DNA of 64,000 nt from assembly GCA_964408805.1 (NCBI GenBank), contig CAYPAV010000002.1, positions 344,878-408,877 on the forward strand, read 5' to 3'. The notes below the pieces were generated by a model. The model was given only the letters and a program-made list of their open reading frames with translations, was not told the origin of the DNA and made no database searches. Below are positions 35,294 through 42,554 of this stretch, piece by piece. This stretch comes from CAYPAV01 sp964408805. Its GTDB lineage: Bacteria; Pseudomonadota; Alphaproteobacteria; UBA8366. The position numbers were made by a program, and so were the translations under genes. The first letter of the stretch is position 1. Every line of letters begins with the position of its first letter.

Positions 35294-36543
35294 AGCGTCA
35301 GATATCGCAGCCCTTCCGGACAAGGGAGCCCTCGCCAGATTCCCTTGATATCGGCGATCAGCCCGCCTTCCGCCAATAGCCGGTCGAGATCGAGCGTCTC
35401 GTAACCGGCATGGGCGACGCAACCGACGACGCAATCGAACGTGCCAGACGCCTCCGGCAGGAGATCGATATCGAAAAGCGCCTTCGCCTCTTTCGGGTCG
35501 GCCAGGGGATCATGAACCGAAACCGTATGGCCCCGATCCTTCAGGACATCGATCAAATCCATCACCTTGGTGTTCCGGAGGTCCGGAACGTTCTCCTTGA
35601 AGGTCAGCCCCAGGACCAGAATGTGGGACGGGGACGGAAGCGCCGCCGCGATCCGCCCCGCCAAATATTCTGCCATCGAATCATTTATCTGGCGGCCCGA
35701 GAGCACAATCGCCGGATCGACACCCGCGGCTTCGGCGACATGGGCCAGATAGTAGGGATCGACGCCGATGCAATGCCCGCCGACCAGCCCCGGCCCGAAG
35801 GGCAGAAAGTTCCATTTCGTCCCGGCCGCCTCCAGCACGTCATAGATGGATATGTCCAAGGCGCCGAAAATCCGAGTGATCTCGTTCATGAAGGCGATGT
35901 TGATGTCGCGTTGGGCGTTCTCGATCACCTTGGCGGCCTCGGCGGTGCGGATATCCGTGGCGACAAAAATCTCGCCGCCGTTCACCATCCCGTATATCTC
36001 CATCAGCCGATCCGCGATCTCCGGCGTCTCGCCCGCCACGATTTTCGTGATCCGATCGACGGTATGCACCGGATCCCCCGGATTGATCCGCTCCGGCGAA
36101 TAGCCGAGATGAAAATCCACGCCCCGGGTTAAACCGGATTCGCGGGCTAGAATGGGCCCACAGACATCTTCCGTGACGCCTGGATAGACCGTGCTCTCGA
36201 AGACCACCACCGATCCCTTGGCAAGACGCCGACCGACCGTAACCGTCGCCGCCTTCAGGATTCCGAGATCCGGTTTGTTGGCTTCATCGACGGGAGTCGG
36301 TACGGCGACAATATAGAAATCGGCGCCGGTGATCGCCTCGTCGCGGGCCGCGAATTCAAGCGTGGTCTCTTCGAGCGCCCGTGCCTCGACCTCACCGGTC
36401 CAATCGACGCCATTAAGCAGGGCCTCGATCCGGCTCGCATCGCTGTCAAAGCCGACGACCTGAAACGACCTGGCAAGCGCCAATGCGAGCGGCAGGCCGA
36501 CATACCCCAAACCGACGACGACGATGCGCGGTGCGTCTTCCAT
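35290..36543 (-). CDS. Nucleotide-sugar dehydrogenase (TviB/WbpO type)
   Basis: UDP-sugar 6-dehydrogenase of the UDP-GlcNAc/UDP-GalNAc-oxidising group, giving uronic acids for surface polysaccharide. N-terminal Rossmann IVVVGLGYVGLPLALAL, AVPTPVDEANKPDL, ESTVYPGVTEDVCGPIL, GYSPERINPGDPVH, then the catalytic FGPGLVGGHCIGVDPYYLAH with its nucleophilic cysteine, and the UDP-binding LTFKENVPDLRNTK. Length 417 residues is normal. It is divergent from the EPS winged-helix regulator; the 184-base gap between them carries a three-palindrome operator array. It marks the left edge of the EPS island inserted between the heparinase-like gene and purH. Confidence 0.93.
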   Translation of the reverse strand: MEDAPRIVVVGLGYVGLPLALALARSFQVVGFDSDASRIEALLNGVDWTGEVEARALEETTLEFAARDEAITGADFYIVAVPTPVDEANKPDLGILKAATVTVGRRLAKGSVVVFESTVYPGVTEDVCGPILARESGLTRGVDFHLGYSPERINPGDPVHTVDRITKIVAGETPEIADRLMEIYGMVNGGEIFVATDIRTAEAAKVIENAQRDINIAFMNEITRIFGALDISIYDVLEAAGTKWNFLPFGPGLVGGHCIGVDPYYLAHVAEAAGVDPAIVLSGRQINDSMAEYLAGRIAAALPSPSHILVLGLTFKENVPDLRNTKVMDLIDVLKDRGHTVSVHDPLADPKEAKALFDIDLLPEASGTFDCVVGCVAHAGYETLDLDRLLAEGGLIADIKGIWRGLPCPEGLRYLTL

Positions 36544-36642
36544 CGAACCCGCTTTCTCCCGTTCGGGTGCTATTCACGGCCCGAATCCACTAGCCCGCGC
36601 CAACGGGCATGTCAAACCTGGGCCGCCGCGGTGAGGTTACGC

Positions 36643-36657
36643 GTTCATGTCGCGAAC
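36643..36657. promoter_or_regulatory. Operator palindrome 1 (GTTCA-N5-CGAAC)
   Basis: GTTCATGTCGCGAAC, a 15-base inverted repeat with one arm mismatch to the symmetric form GTTCA-N5-TGAAC. It lies just upstream of the -35 hexamer of the EPS regulator gene. Confidence 0.6.
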
Positions 36658-36661
36658 ACCC

Positions 36662-36691
36662 TTGACGTTCAATAGATGAACGAACTATTGT
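36662..36691 (+). promoter_or_regulatory. Candidate sigma70-type promoter of the EPS regulator
   Basis: TTGACG (36662-36667) and TATTGT (36686-36691) separated by 18 bases, pointing towards the regulator ATG at 36728. Palindrome 2 fills the spacer and palindrome 3 overlaps the -10 and start region. Confidence 0.55.
36667..36681. promoter_or_regulatory. Operator palindrome 2 (GTTCA-N5-TGAAC)
   Basis: GTTCAATAGATGAAC, a perfect 5+5 inverted repeat inside the promoter spacer, 24 bases centre-to-centre from palindrome 1. Confidence 0.65.
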
Positions 36692-36704
36692 TCAGCTGCT
36701 GAAC
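36690..36704. promoter_or_regulatory. Operator palindrome 3 (GTTCA-N5-TGAAC)
   Basis: GTTCAGCTGCTGAAC, symmetric over its full 15 bases around the central T, 23 bases from palindrome 2. It covers the end of the -10 box and the expected transcription start, an ideal repressor position. Confidence 0.65.
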
Positions 36705-36727
36705 ATCATACCAACCCCTTGAGTCAC

Positions 36728-37378
36728 ATGGCGCAATCGCGATCACGCGACGATAACCTGGACAGCGAGTCCGAGATCACCCTCGGGCTCCTGAATGCCG
36801 TGCATGAGAACAGCGGCATGACTCAGCGATCGATGGCGCACGAGTTGGAGATCGCGCTGGGCCTGGCCAACGCCTATTTCAAGCGCTGCGTTCGGAAGGG
36901 TTTCATCAAGGTCCGGCAGATCCCCTCCAACCGCTATTCCTACTACCTGACACCGAAGGGATTCACAGAGAAATCCCGGCTCACCTCGGAATACCTGTCG
37001 TCATCGCTCAATTTCTTCCGACGCGCGCGAAGCCAATGCAGTTCGACGCTGGATTACGCGGCGGCAAGGGGCTGGAACCGGGTGGCGCTCGCCGGGGTCA
37101 GCGACCTGGCCGAGATCATGACCCTCTGCGCCCTCGACTCGACCGCAGATCTGGTCGGGATCTACGATGTCAAATCGAGGAAGGATCTTTTCCTGAACCT
37201 CTCCGTCGTCACCGATCTGGCGGCGCTCGGCGAGGTCGACGCGGTGATCATCACCGATACGGCGGCCCCGCAGGCGGTCTACGAGCAGCTGCTCCGTTTT
37301 TTTCCGGGTGAGCGCGTGTTGACGCCCGATCTCCTCGGCGTCGTCCGTAACGCCGGGGCCAAGGGTGACCCCGCATGA
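36728..37378 (+). CDS. EPS-associated winged-helix (MarR-type) regulator with C-terminal Rossmann-like domain
   Basis: Residues about 17-85 form a winged helix of the kind found in EPS-associated MarR regulators (SEITLGLLNAVHENSGMTQR, LANAYFKRCVRKGFIKV, YYLTPKGFTEKSRLT). The remaining 110 residues (from about 105) look like a Rossmann-type fold: GWNRVALAGVSDLAEIMTLC, LVGIYDVKSR, VDAVIITDTAAPQAVYEQLL, possibly sensing a nucleotide-sugar or redox cofactor. The ATG at 36728 is preferred over TTG at 36719. The promoter is overlaid by three 15-base palindromes, pointing to autoregulation and joint control of the divergent sugar dehydrogenase. Its stop overlaps the RfaH-like start (ATGA). Confidence 0.8.
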   Translation: MAQSRSRDDNLDSESEITLGLLNAVHENSGMTQRSMAHELEIALGLANAYFKRCVRKGFIKVRQIPSNRYSYYLTPKGFTEKSRLTSEYLSSSLNFFRRARSQCSSTLDYAAARGWNRVALAGVSDLAEIMTLCALDSTADLVGIYDVKSRKDLFLNLSVVTDLAALGEVDAVIITDTAAPQAVYEQLLRFFPGERVLTPDLLGVVRNAGAKGDPA

Positions 37379-37878
37379 GACGCTGGTATGTGGCCTATAC
37401 CCATGTGGGGGCCGAAAACCTCGCCGAGGGCCATCTGGCGCGGCAGGGCTTCGAGGCCTACCTGCCCCGCTACGTGAAGCAGGTTCGCCACGCCCGCAAG
37501 AGCCGCGCCGTCAAGGCCCCGCTCTTCCCGCGCTATATCTTCGTCTCGATCGACCTGGAGACCCAGCGCTGGCGCGCCATCAACGGCACCCAGGGAATTT
37601 CCCACCTGGTCGCCATGGGCAGCCGGCCAAACGCGGTGCCGGACGGCGTCGTCGAGGAAATCCAATGCCGCGAGGGCGACGACCGCCTGATCGAGGTATG
37701 GGAGACTCCGCCTTTCGAGACGGGCGATGCGGTCGAGGTCACCAGCGGTGCGCTTGCGGAGCAGGTCGGCCGGTTCCTCCGCGCCGACACGGCGGAACGC
37801 GTCGTCCTGCTGATGGACATCCTGGGCCGCGGCATCGAGGTGAAACTCCCGAACGAGACCGTCCGCGCCTACGCTTAG
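37375..37878 (+). CDS. RfaH/NusG-type transcription antitermination protein
   Basis: A 167-residue NusG paralogue. The NGN domain begins RRWYVAYTHVGAENLAEGHLARQGFEAYLPRY and includes APLFPRYIFVSIDL; the C-terminal KOW-like part is FETGDAVEVTSGALAEQVG. Such specialised NusGs let RNA polymerase read through long polysaccharide operons. The ATGA overlap with the regulator gene couples translation. No ops-like element was recognised. Downstream, 240 AT-rich bases and a phage-like gene separate it from the WbpM-like gene. Confidence 0.88.
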   Translation: MRRWYVAYTHVGAENLAEGHLARQGFEAYLPRYVKQVRHARKSRAVKAPLFPRYIFVSIDLETQRWRAINGTQGISHLVAMGSRPNAVPDGVVEEIQCREGDDRLIEVWETPPFETGDAVEVTSGALAEQVGRFLRADTAERVVLLMDILGRGIEVKLPNETVRAYA

Positions 37879-38042
37879 ACCCGACGGCGCGATCCCGCGC
37901 GCCGGGCCGCCCTTAAACTACCAAGTCGACACCTCATTTCCTGCTGAAACCGGACCGCCGCACTCCGCGAGCACGTCCGATTTCGGCCAATTTAACCTTT
38001 GGATTTTGCCCTAGGGACCACTTTATTTATTAATTCGATGTT

Positions 38043-38070
38043 TTGTCTCTTGTGTTTTGACGTATATAAT
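38043..38070 (+). promoter_or_regulatory. Candidate promoter of the scaffold-like gene
   Basis: TTGTCT (38043-38048) and a perfect TATAAT (38065-38070) with a 16-base spacer, in AT-rich DNA 50 bases upstream of the ATG at 38120. The TTTTGTCT around the -35 box repeats half of the XRE-associated boxes at 19.5 kb. Confidence 0.5.
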
Positions 38071-38119
38071 TTAGACTATATGGCAATAATGAGGAGTTTA
38101 TCAATCAACGGAGGCTGGC

Positions 38120-38884
38120 ATGAACGATCTGGATACCGGCCGGGAGACACCCGAACTGTCGATGGAACCTGACGACGCAGGGGCCGAGGATGCCCCAGCG
38201 GCGCCTTTCGAGGGCGGCGACGATGCTGACACCGGCGCCTCGCCCGAGTCGGCCGAGACCGAAGGGTCCGGGGCGGCACTCGGCCCACCCGAGACGCCCG
38301 AGGGCTACAGCTTCGGGCCCGGGGAGAGTGCGAGCGGCTACGACACTGGTCTCGCCGACTGGTTCCGCGAGTCCGCCCACGCCACCGAACTGCCCGACAA
38401 TGTGGCGAAGGCGCTCCACGACCGGTTCCGGGAGCGTGTCCATCGGCAATCCGGTGAATTCTGGGGTGAAATGGGGCAAGCGCAAGCGACCGCCAGGGCG
38501 ACGCTCCGCCAAGAATGGGGCGCCGAGTTCGAGTCCCGATTGGCCGACGCCCGAAGTGTCATCGACCGCCTTGGCGGTGGGGCCCTGAAGGACGCCCTCA
38601 ATCATACCGGATCGGGCGACGATCCGGCCGTCATCCGCGTCTTCGCCGCAATTGGCCGGGCGCTCCACGCCGCGGATGGTCCCGGCAGCGCTCGGACCGG
38701 ATCCCAAACGAATGCCGTCGGCGCCGCCGACGACGCGACCGAGGCGCGGCGCGCCATCATGCGGCTTCGCGCCGACGCCGGCTTCATGGCCGCCTATGGC
38801 AGTCGCGCCCACCCCGACCACAAGACCGCCCAGGACCAGATGGACCAGCTTTATGCCATCGCCTATCCCGGCCCCGCCGTCTGA
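38120..38884 (+). CDS. Phage scaffold/capsid-assembly-like protein
   Basis: A 254-residue acidic protein with a strong GGAGG ribosome site and its own promoter. The first 75 residues are Asp/Glu/Pro/Gly-rich and disordered; then PETPEGYSFGPGE, GLADWFRESAHATELPDNVAKALHDRF, TLRQEWGAEFESRLADARSVIDRLGGGAL, PAVIRVFAAIGRAL and a C-terminal EARRAIMRLRADAGFMAAYGS followed by HPDHKTAQDQMDQLYAIAYPG. This layout resembles phage scaffolding/assembly proteins with an acidic N-terminus and helical body (recognition from memory). No portal, capsid or terminase gene is nearby, so it is a solitary phage-derived gene inside an EPS locus. Its last 144 bases recur at 40266-40406. Confidence 0.5.
   Translation: MNDLDTGRETPELSMEPDDAGAEDAPAAPFEGGDDADTGASPESAETEGSGAALGPPETPEGYSFGPGESASGYDTGLADWFRESAHATELPDNVAKALHDRFRERVHRQSGEFWGEMGQAQATARATLRQEWGAEFESRLADARSVIDRLGGGALKDALNHTGSGDDPAVIRVFAAIGRALHAADGPGSARTGSQTNAVGAADDATEARRAIMRLRADAGFMAAYGSRAHPDHKTAQDQMDQLYAIAYPGPAV
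38741..38884 (+). repeat. Direct repeat, copy A (3' end of scaffold-like gene)
   Basis: The final 48 codons including the stop of the scaffold-like gene. Copy B at 40266-40406 starts with 37 identical bases and stays highly similar, three bases shorter, ending in its own stop. Confidence 0.85.
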
Positions 38885-38915
38885 TCCCTTGGCGCAAAAT
38901 CGATAGGAGACAACA

Positions 38916-39428
38916 ATGTTCGAAGAACCAAGGCGGCGCTTCCGCCGCCTCCACAACATCCCCACCCTGCTCGGCGGAGACGATCCCAACGCCCCCTTTC
39001 CCGAAATGCCCGAGGAATTTCGGCGGGCGCTGAATTATGAACGCGGCAATCCAGGAAGGACACTTCCGCCAAATCACCATCGAATTAGGCGTCGACTGAG
39101 TGTCTTGCGGGAAGAACGATCCAAAACAATTTCGGCAATACAATTCATATCGAACGAACTTCGCAAACAAAGGCAAAACCTCGCTCGAGGCCAATCACAA
39201 AAGAGAATTCATCAACGGATAAAGCCGTTGGTAAATTTTTGGTCAATGATCGGGTTGTTTGCCACGGCCCTCGATCAATACAACCGTTGGGTAGGAACGC
39301 CGAATACGATTGCATCGGCAAAAGCACGGATCAAGTTTTGGGAAAATTGGCTCAAGAAAGGAAATGCCGATCTGCGAAAGATCGACGACGAGATCGAGGA
39401 TCTTGAGAACCAATTGGATGGACGTTAG
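38916..39428 (+). CDS. Hypothetical protein with coiled-coil C-terminus
   Basis: A 170-residue protein I do not recognise. It has a GGAG ribosome site 6 bases before the ATG and begins 31 bases after the scaffold-like gene, so the two form one unit. The N-terminus is Arg/Pro-rich (MFEEPRRRFRRLHNIPTLLG, MPEEFRRALNYERGNPGR); from about residue 60 helices dominate (LREERSKTISAIQFISNELRKQRQNLARG) and the end (KARIKFWENWLKKGNADLRK, IDDEIEDLENQLDG) is probably a coiled coil. Base composition after about 39060 is visibly more AT-rich than the neighbouring genes, suggesting foreign origin. In phage order a capsid gene would sit here, but it does not look like one. Confidence 0.6.
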   Translation: MFEEPRRRFRRLHNIPTLLGGDDPNAPFPEMPEEFRRALNYERGNPGRTLPPNHHRIRRRLSVLREERSKTISAIQFISNELRKQRQNLARGQSQKRIHQRIKPLVNFWSMIGLFATALDQYNRWVGTPNTIASAKARIKFWENWLKKGNADLRKIDDEIEDLENQLDGR

Positions 39429-39437
39429 AACGACGCG

Positions 39438-40265
39438 CTAGTAGCTCGACAGCCACCGCAATCTCCACGGATCCAGTAACGCGCGCGCCTTCGAGTTGAG
39501 CGCAGGATCGGAGAGTCGGGCGGCAATATCTTTCAATTTCTCATCCACGCCCTCGGCTCCGGCAAATTTTGCGGCGAGCAAATAAGCGTAGGCATGCAGG
39601 AGCCGTTTCTGGTCGCCATTCGCAACCGCCAGCAATTGGAGCCCCAACTTCTTGCGAGCCGCCGCATGGCTGTCGATTGCCGCCCGATAGATCAGATGTT
39701 CGATTGATGTTTTTTCCAGCGTCGCAAAGCTGAAGGCATCGCTTTCGATCGCCTCGGCCAATCGATAGGCGCTTCCAACGGAGTGATCCTTGCCCTGAAA
39801 CGTCAACATGAGGCGAAATCCGACATCAACGTCTTGCAAAACACCGTCCCCCGAGAGGTAGCGATCCACGAGCGCGATCTTTCTTTCGCCCGGCCAATTC
39901 GCGAATTCGAGATGAAGCCAGCGGCCCTCGGCGTCGAGGTCGGCGCGAATATCATAAGCGCTGTCCTCGCCGAACATGGACGTCACATTGAAGTCGGCGA
40001 CGTCGGATCGATAGCCGGCAAAGAGAACGAGCTTTCGAAAGTAGTGCCGAGCCCGAACCGGGTCGGTATCGACGCCGAGGCCGTACTTATACAGGATGCC
40101 AAGGAGCCCAGTTTTCATCGGGCATTCGTCGAAGCGATAGCCCGCCAGCAGGGCCGGAATCTCGCGGAATGTTGTCGGATCGTACCCGCCCCGCGCGATG
40201 AAGACGGCCTTGATGCATTTGGCGATCGCGACATTCTCGCGGATACCGCGCTCGATAACGGCGGC
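39438..40265 (-). pseudogene. Sel1-like helical-repeat gene, 5' end replaced by copy B of the repeat
   Basis: The minus-strand frame is open from 40529 to 39438, but its first 88 residues are only the antisense of repeat B and its flank. Genuine-looking protein starts at about residue 89 with a Sel1/TPR-type sequence (NVAIAKCIKAVFIARGGYD, TGLLGILYKYGLGVDTDPVRARHYFRKL, DVDVGFRLMLTFQG, AYRLAEAIESDAFSF). The next in-frame ATG is at 40118. The original start and any signal peptide appear to have been lost where repeat B was inserted. It could survive as a chimeric or internally started protein. Confidence 0.5.
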
Positions 40266-40406
40266 GAGGCGCGGCGCGCCATCATGCGGCTTCGCGCCGA
40301 CGAGAAGTTCCTGGCCGCCTATGGCCGCCGCGCCCACCCCGACCATAAGACCGCCCAGGAACAGATGGACCAGCCCTACGCCATCGCCTATCCCGGGCGG
40401 GCATAG
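40266..40406 (+). repeat. Direct repeat, copy B (scaffold 3' remnant)
   Basis: Encodes EARRAIMRLRADEKFLAAYG then RRAHPDHKTAQEQMDQPYAI and a stop, in line with the end of the scaffold-like gene. There is no scaffold body upstream, so it is a remnant. Differences from copy A are mostly substitutions, showing the duplication is not recent. Confidence 0.85.
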
Positions 40407-40600
40407 GGCGGACACCGAACCTCGCATGATTGAAAAACCGCGACTCAGGCACCGCGGAGGATCGATTGCGGTGGGCCGACGCCGAAATTTGGCCTGCCCG
40501 AGATCGGCGCCCAAAGGTCGCGTCCGCACATTTCAAGGCAAATCGGCGGGGTGCTTCCAGGCTTGCGCGGCACCCCTTGCCAGCGAAACCTGGGCGATCT

Positions 40601-42523
40601 ATGAAGGCGGCGATGAACCCGTTTCCGAGATTGAACCGTGCGCGGTTCGCCTTCTGTCACGACGTGGTGATGGCGGCGATTTCGTTTCCGCTGTCGCTCT
40701 ATCTTCGGGTCGGCGAGTTCTTTCCCTTCTACGGCGGCGCCTACATCCTGGAGGCGGCCCTGATCTTCGTCGCGGTCGCCGTGCCGGTGTTTCTCATGTC
40801 GAAGATGTATCAAGGGGTGTGGCGCTATGCCTCGATCGAGGATCTCCTGGCGATCACCAAGGCGGTCACCCTCGCCGTCCTGATCTTCCTGCCCGCTCTC
40901 TTCCTGATTACGCGGTTGGAGACCTTGCCGCGCTCGCTGCCGTTCATCAACTGGTTCGTGCTGATGGCGCTGCTTGGGGGCCCGCGATTCCTCTATCGGA
41001 TTTTCAAGGACCAACGGCTGGAACATGTGCTGCGGCGCTCCGATCATCGCCGGGTCCCGGTCCTGCTGATCGGCGCCGACGACGCGGCGGAGCTTTTCAT
41101 TCGCCAACAGAACCGCGACCAGAACGCCCCCTACCGGGTGATCGGCGCCATCGACGAGAAGGGCGGACGTGTCGGACGGACGATCCATGGGGTCCCCGTC
41201 ATGGGCAATCTCGCCAGCCTGGAGACGACCCTGGCCGAGATGAAGGGACCGCCGCCGGAACGGTTGATCCTTACCAAGGAGAAGATGGACGGCGCCGAGG
41301 TCCGCCGGTTGCTCGATCTTGCGGACCGGCATGGTTGCGGTCTGGCGCGACTGCCGAAGCTGAGCCAGCTTCGCGCCGGGGTCGAGGACCGGATCGAAAC
41401 CGAACCGATCGCGGTCGAGGACCTGCTGGGACGCCCCCAGGCGGTGCTGGACCGGGACTCGATGCGGGACCTGATCGGCGGCCGCCGGATCTTGGTGACG
41501 GGGGCCGGCGGGAGCATCGGCGCCGAGCTGGTACGTCAGGTCGCCGACCTCGGACCGGGCCGGCTGATGTTGCTCGACAACTCGGAGTACCAGCTCTATC
41601 GCATCGACCGGGAACTGACCGAGCGCCAGCCGGAACTTACGCGCGATTCCATCCTCGCGGATGTTCGCGATGGCCACCGCGTGAGGGAACTGATCGAGCG
41701 GGAAAAACCCGAACTGGTCTTTCACGCCGCAGCCCTGAAACACGTGCCGATGGTCGAGGCGCACCCGATGGAGGGCGTGCTGACCAATGTGATCGGCAGC
41801 CGGAACATCGCCGATGCCTGCCGGGCGGGCAACGTCGAGGCCATGGTCCTGATCTCGACCGACAAGGCAGTCAATCCGTCGAGCATTATGGGAGCGACGA
41901 AGCGCCTCGCCGAAAGCTATTGCCAGGCGCTTGATCTCGAAGCCACCAACGGATCAGGGACACGTTTCGTCACCGTCCGGTTTGGCAATGTTCTCGGCTC
42001 GACGGGATCGGTAGTGCCCTTGTTCCAACGGCAATTGGCGGCGGGCGGCCCCTTGACCGTCACTGACCCGGAAATGACGCGTTATTTCATGACCACGCGG
42101 GAGGCCGTCGAACTGGTACTCCAGGCGTCGGCCCTAGGCGTCGGTGATCCGGGAAGCAAGGGTCGGATCCATGTCCTCGACATGGGTGAGCCGGTCCGCA
42201 TTCTCGACCTCGCCCGGCAGATGATCCGCCTTGCGGGCCTGACACCCGAGGATGATATCGAGATCGAGTTCATCGGTCTTCGCCCCGGCGAAAAACTTCA
42301 CGAGGAACTGCTCCACGACAAGGAAGTCCTATTGCCGACCGCGATCGCGGGGCTGCTTCTCGCGGAGACGCGCGCCGGCGACCGCGCCGAACTGAAGGCC
42401 GCGCTCGACGCACTGGAACAATCGGCCCGAGGACGACATCGGCCCGAGATGCTCGAGGCCCTACGCGGTCTCGTGCCCGAATACCAACCCGCCGACGCCA
42501 CCCTCGAAGCGGCGGCCAACTGA
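40601..42523 (+). CDS. FlaA1/WbpM/CapD-type nucleotide-sugar 4,6-dehydratase
   Basis: Membrane-bound UDP-GlcNAc 4,6-dehydratase/epimerase family, making deoxy-sugars for O-antigen or exopolysaccharide. The N-terminal 140 residues hold about four membrane helices (AFCHDVVMAAISFPLSLYLR, ILEAALIFVAVAVPVFL, AVTLAVLIFLPALFLI). A first Rossmann-like domain (VPVLLIGADDAAELFI) precedes the SDR domain: ILVTGAGGSIGAELVRQ, HAAALKHVPMVE, STDKAVNPSSIMGATKR with the Lys of the modified YxxxK, and GLRPGEKLHEELL. ATG at 40601 or 40613 begins the protein, about 640 residues. It forms the right edge of the EPS island; purH follows 31 bases later. Confidence 0.92.
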   Translation: MKAAMNPFPRLNRARFAFCHDVVMAAISFPLSLYLRVGEFFPFYGGAYILEAALIFVAVAVPVFLMSKMYQGVWRYASIEDLLAITKAVTLAVLIFLPALFLITRLETLPRSLPFINWFVLMALLGGPRFLYRIFKDQRLEHVLRRSDHRRVPVLLIGADDAAELFIRQQNRDQNAPYRVIGAIDEKGGRVGRTIHGVPVMGNLASLETTLAEMKGPPPERLILTKEKMDGAEVRRLLDLADRHGCGLARLPKLSQLRAGVEDRIETEPIAVEDLLGRPQAVLDRDSMRDLIGGRRILVTGAGGSIGAELVRQVADLGPGRLMLLDNSEYQLYRIDRELTERQPELTRDSILADVRDGHRVRELIEREKPELVFHAAALKHVPMVEAHPMEGVLTNVIGSRNIADACRAGNVEAMVLISTDKAVNPSSIMGATKRLAESYCQALDLEATNGSGTRFVTVRFGNVLGSTGSVVPLFQRQLAAGGPLTVTDPEMTRYFMTTREAVELVLQASALGVGDPGSKGRIHVLDMGEPVRILDLARQMIRLAGLTPEDDIEIEFIGLRPGEKLHEELLHDKEVLLPTAIAGLLLAETRAGDRAELKAALDALEQSARGRHRPEMLEALRGLVPEYQPADATLEAAAN

Positions 42524-42554
42524 TTGACGAACGTCATATCGGGAGAATTCGAAC

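Noticed and set aside
36682..36693. GAAC-TATT-GTTC resembling a Gram-positive LexA box
   Set aside because: It arises from neighbouring arms of two GTTCA-N5-TGAAC palindromes; alphaproteobacterial LexA uses GTTC-N7-GTTC direct repeats, none of which is present, and the adjacent genes are EPS genes.
38105..38989. Long minus-strand ORF over the scaffold-like gene
   Set aside because: It is the antisense of a gene with a strong ribosome site and promoter; its translation is Gly/Val/Ala-rich with no family pattern.
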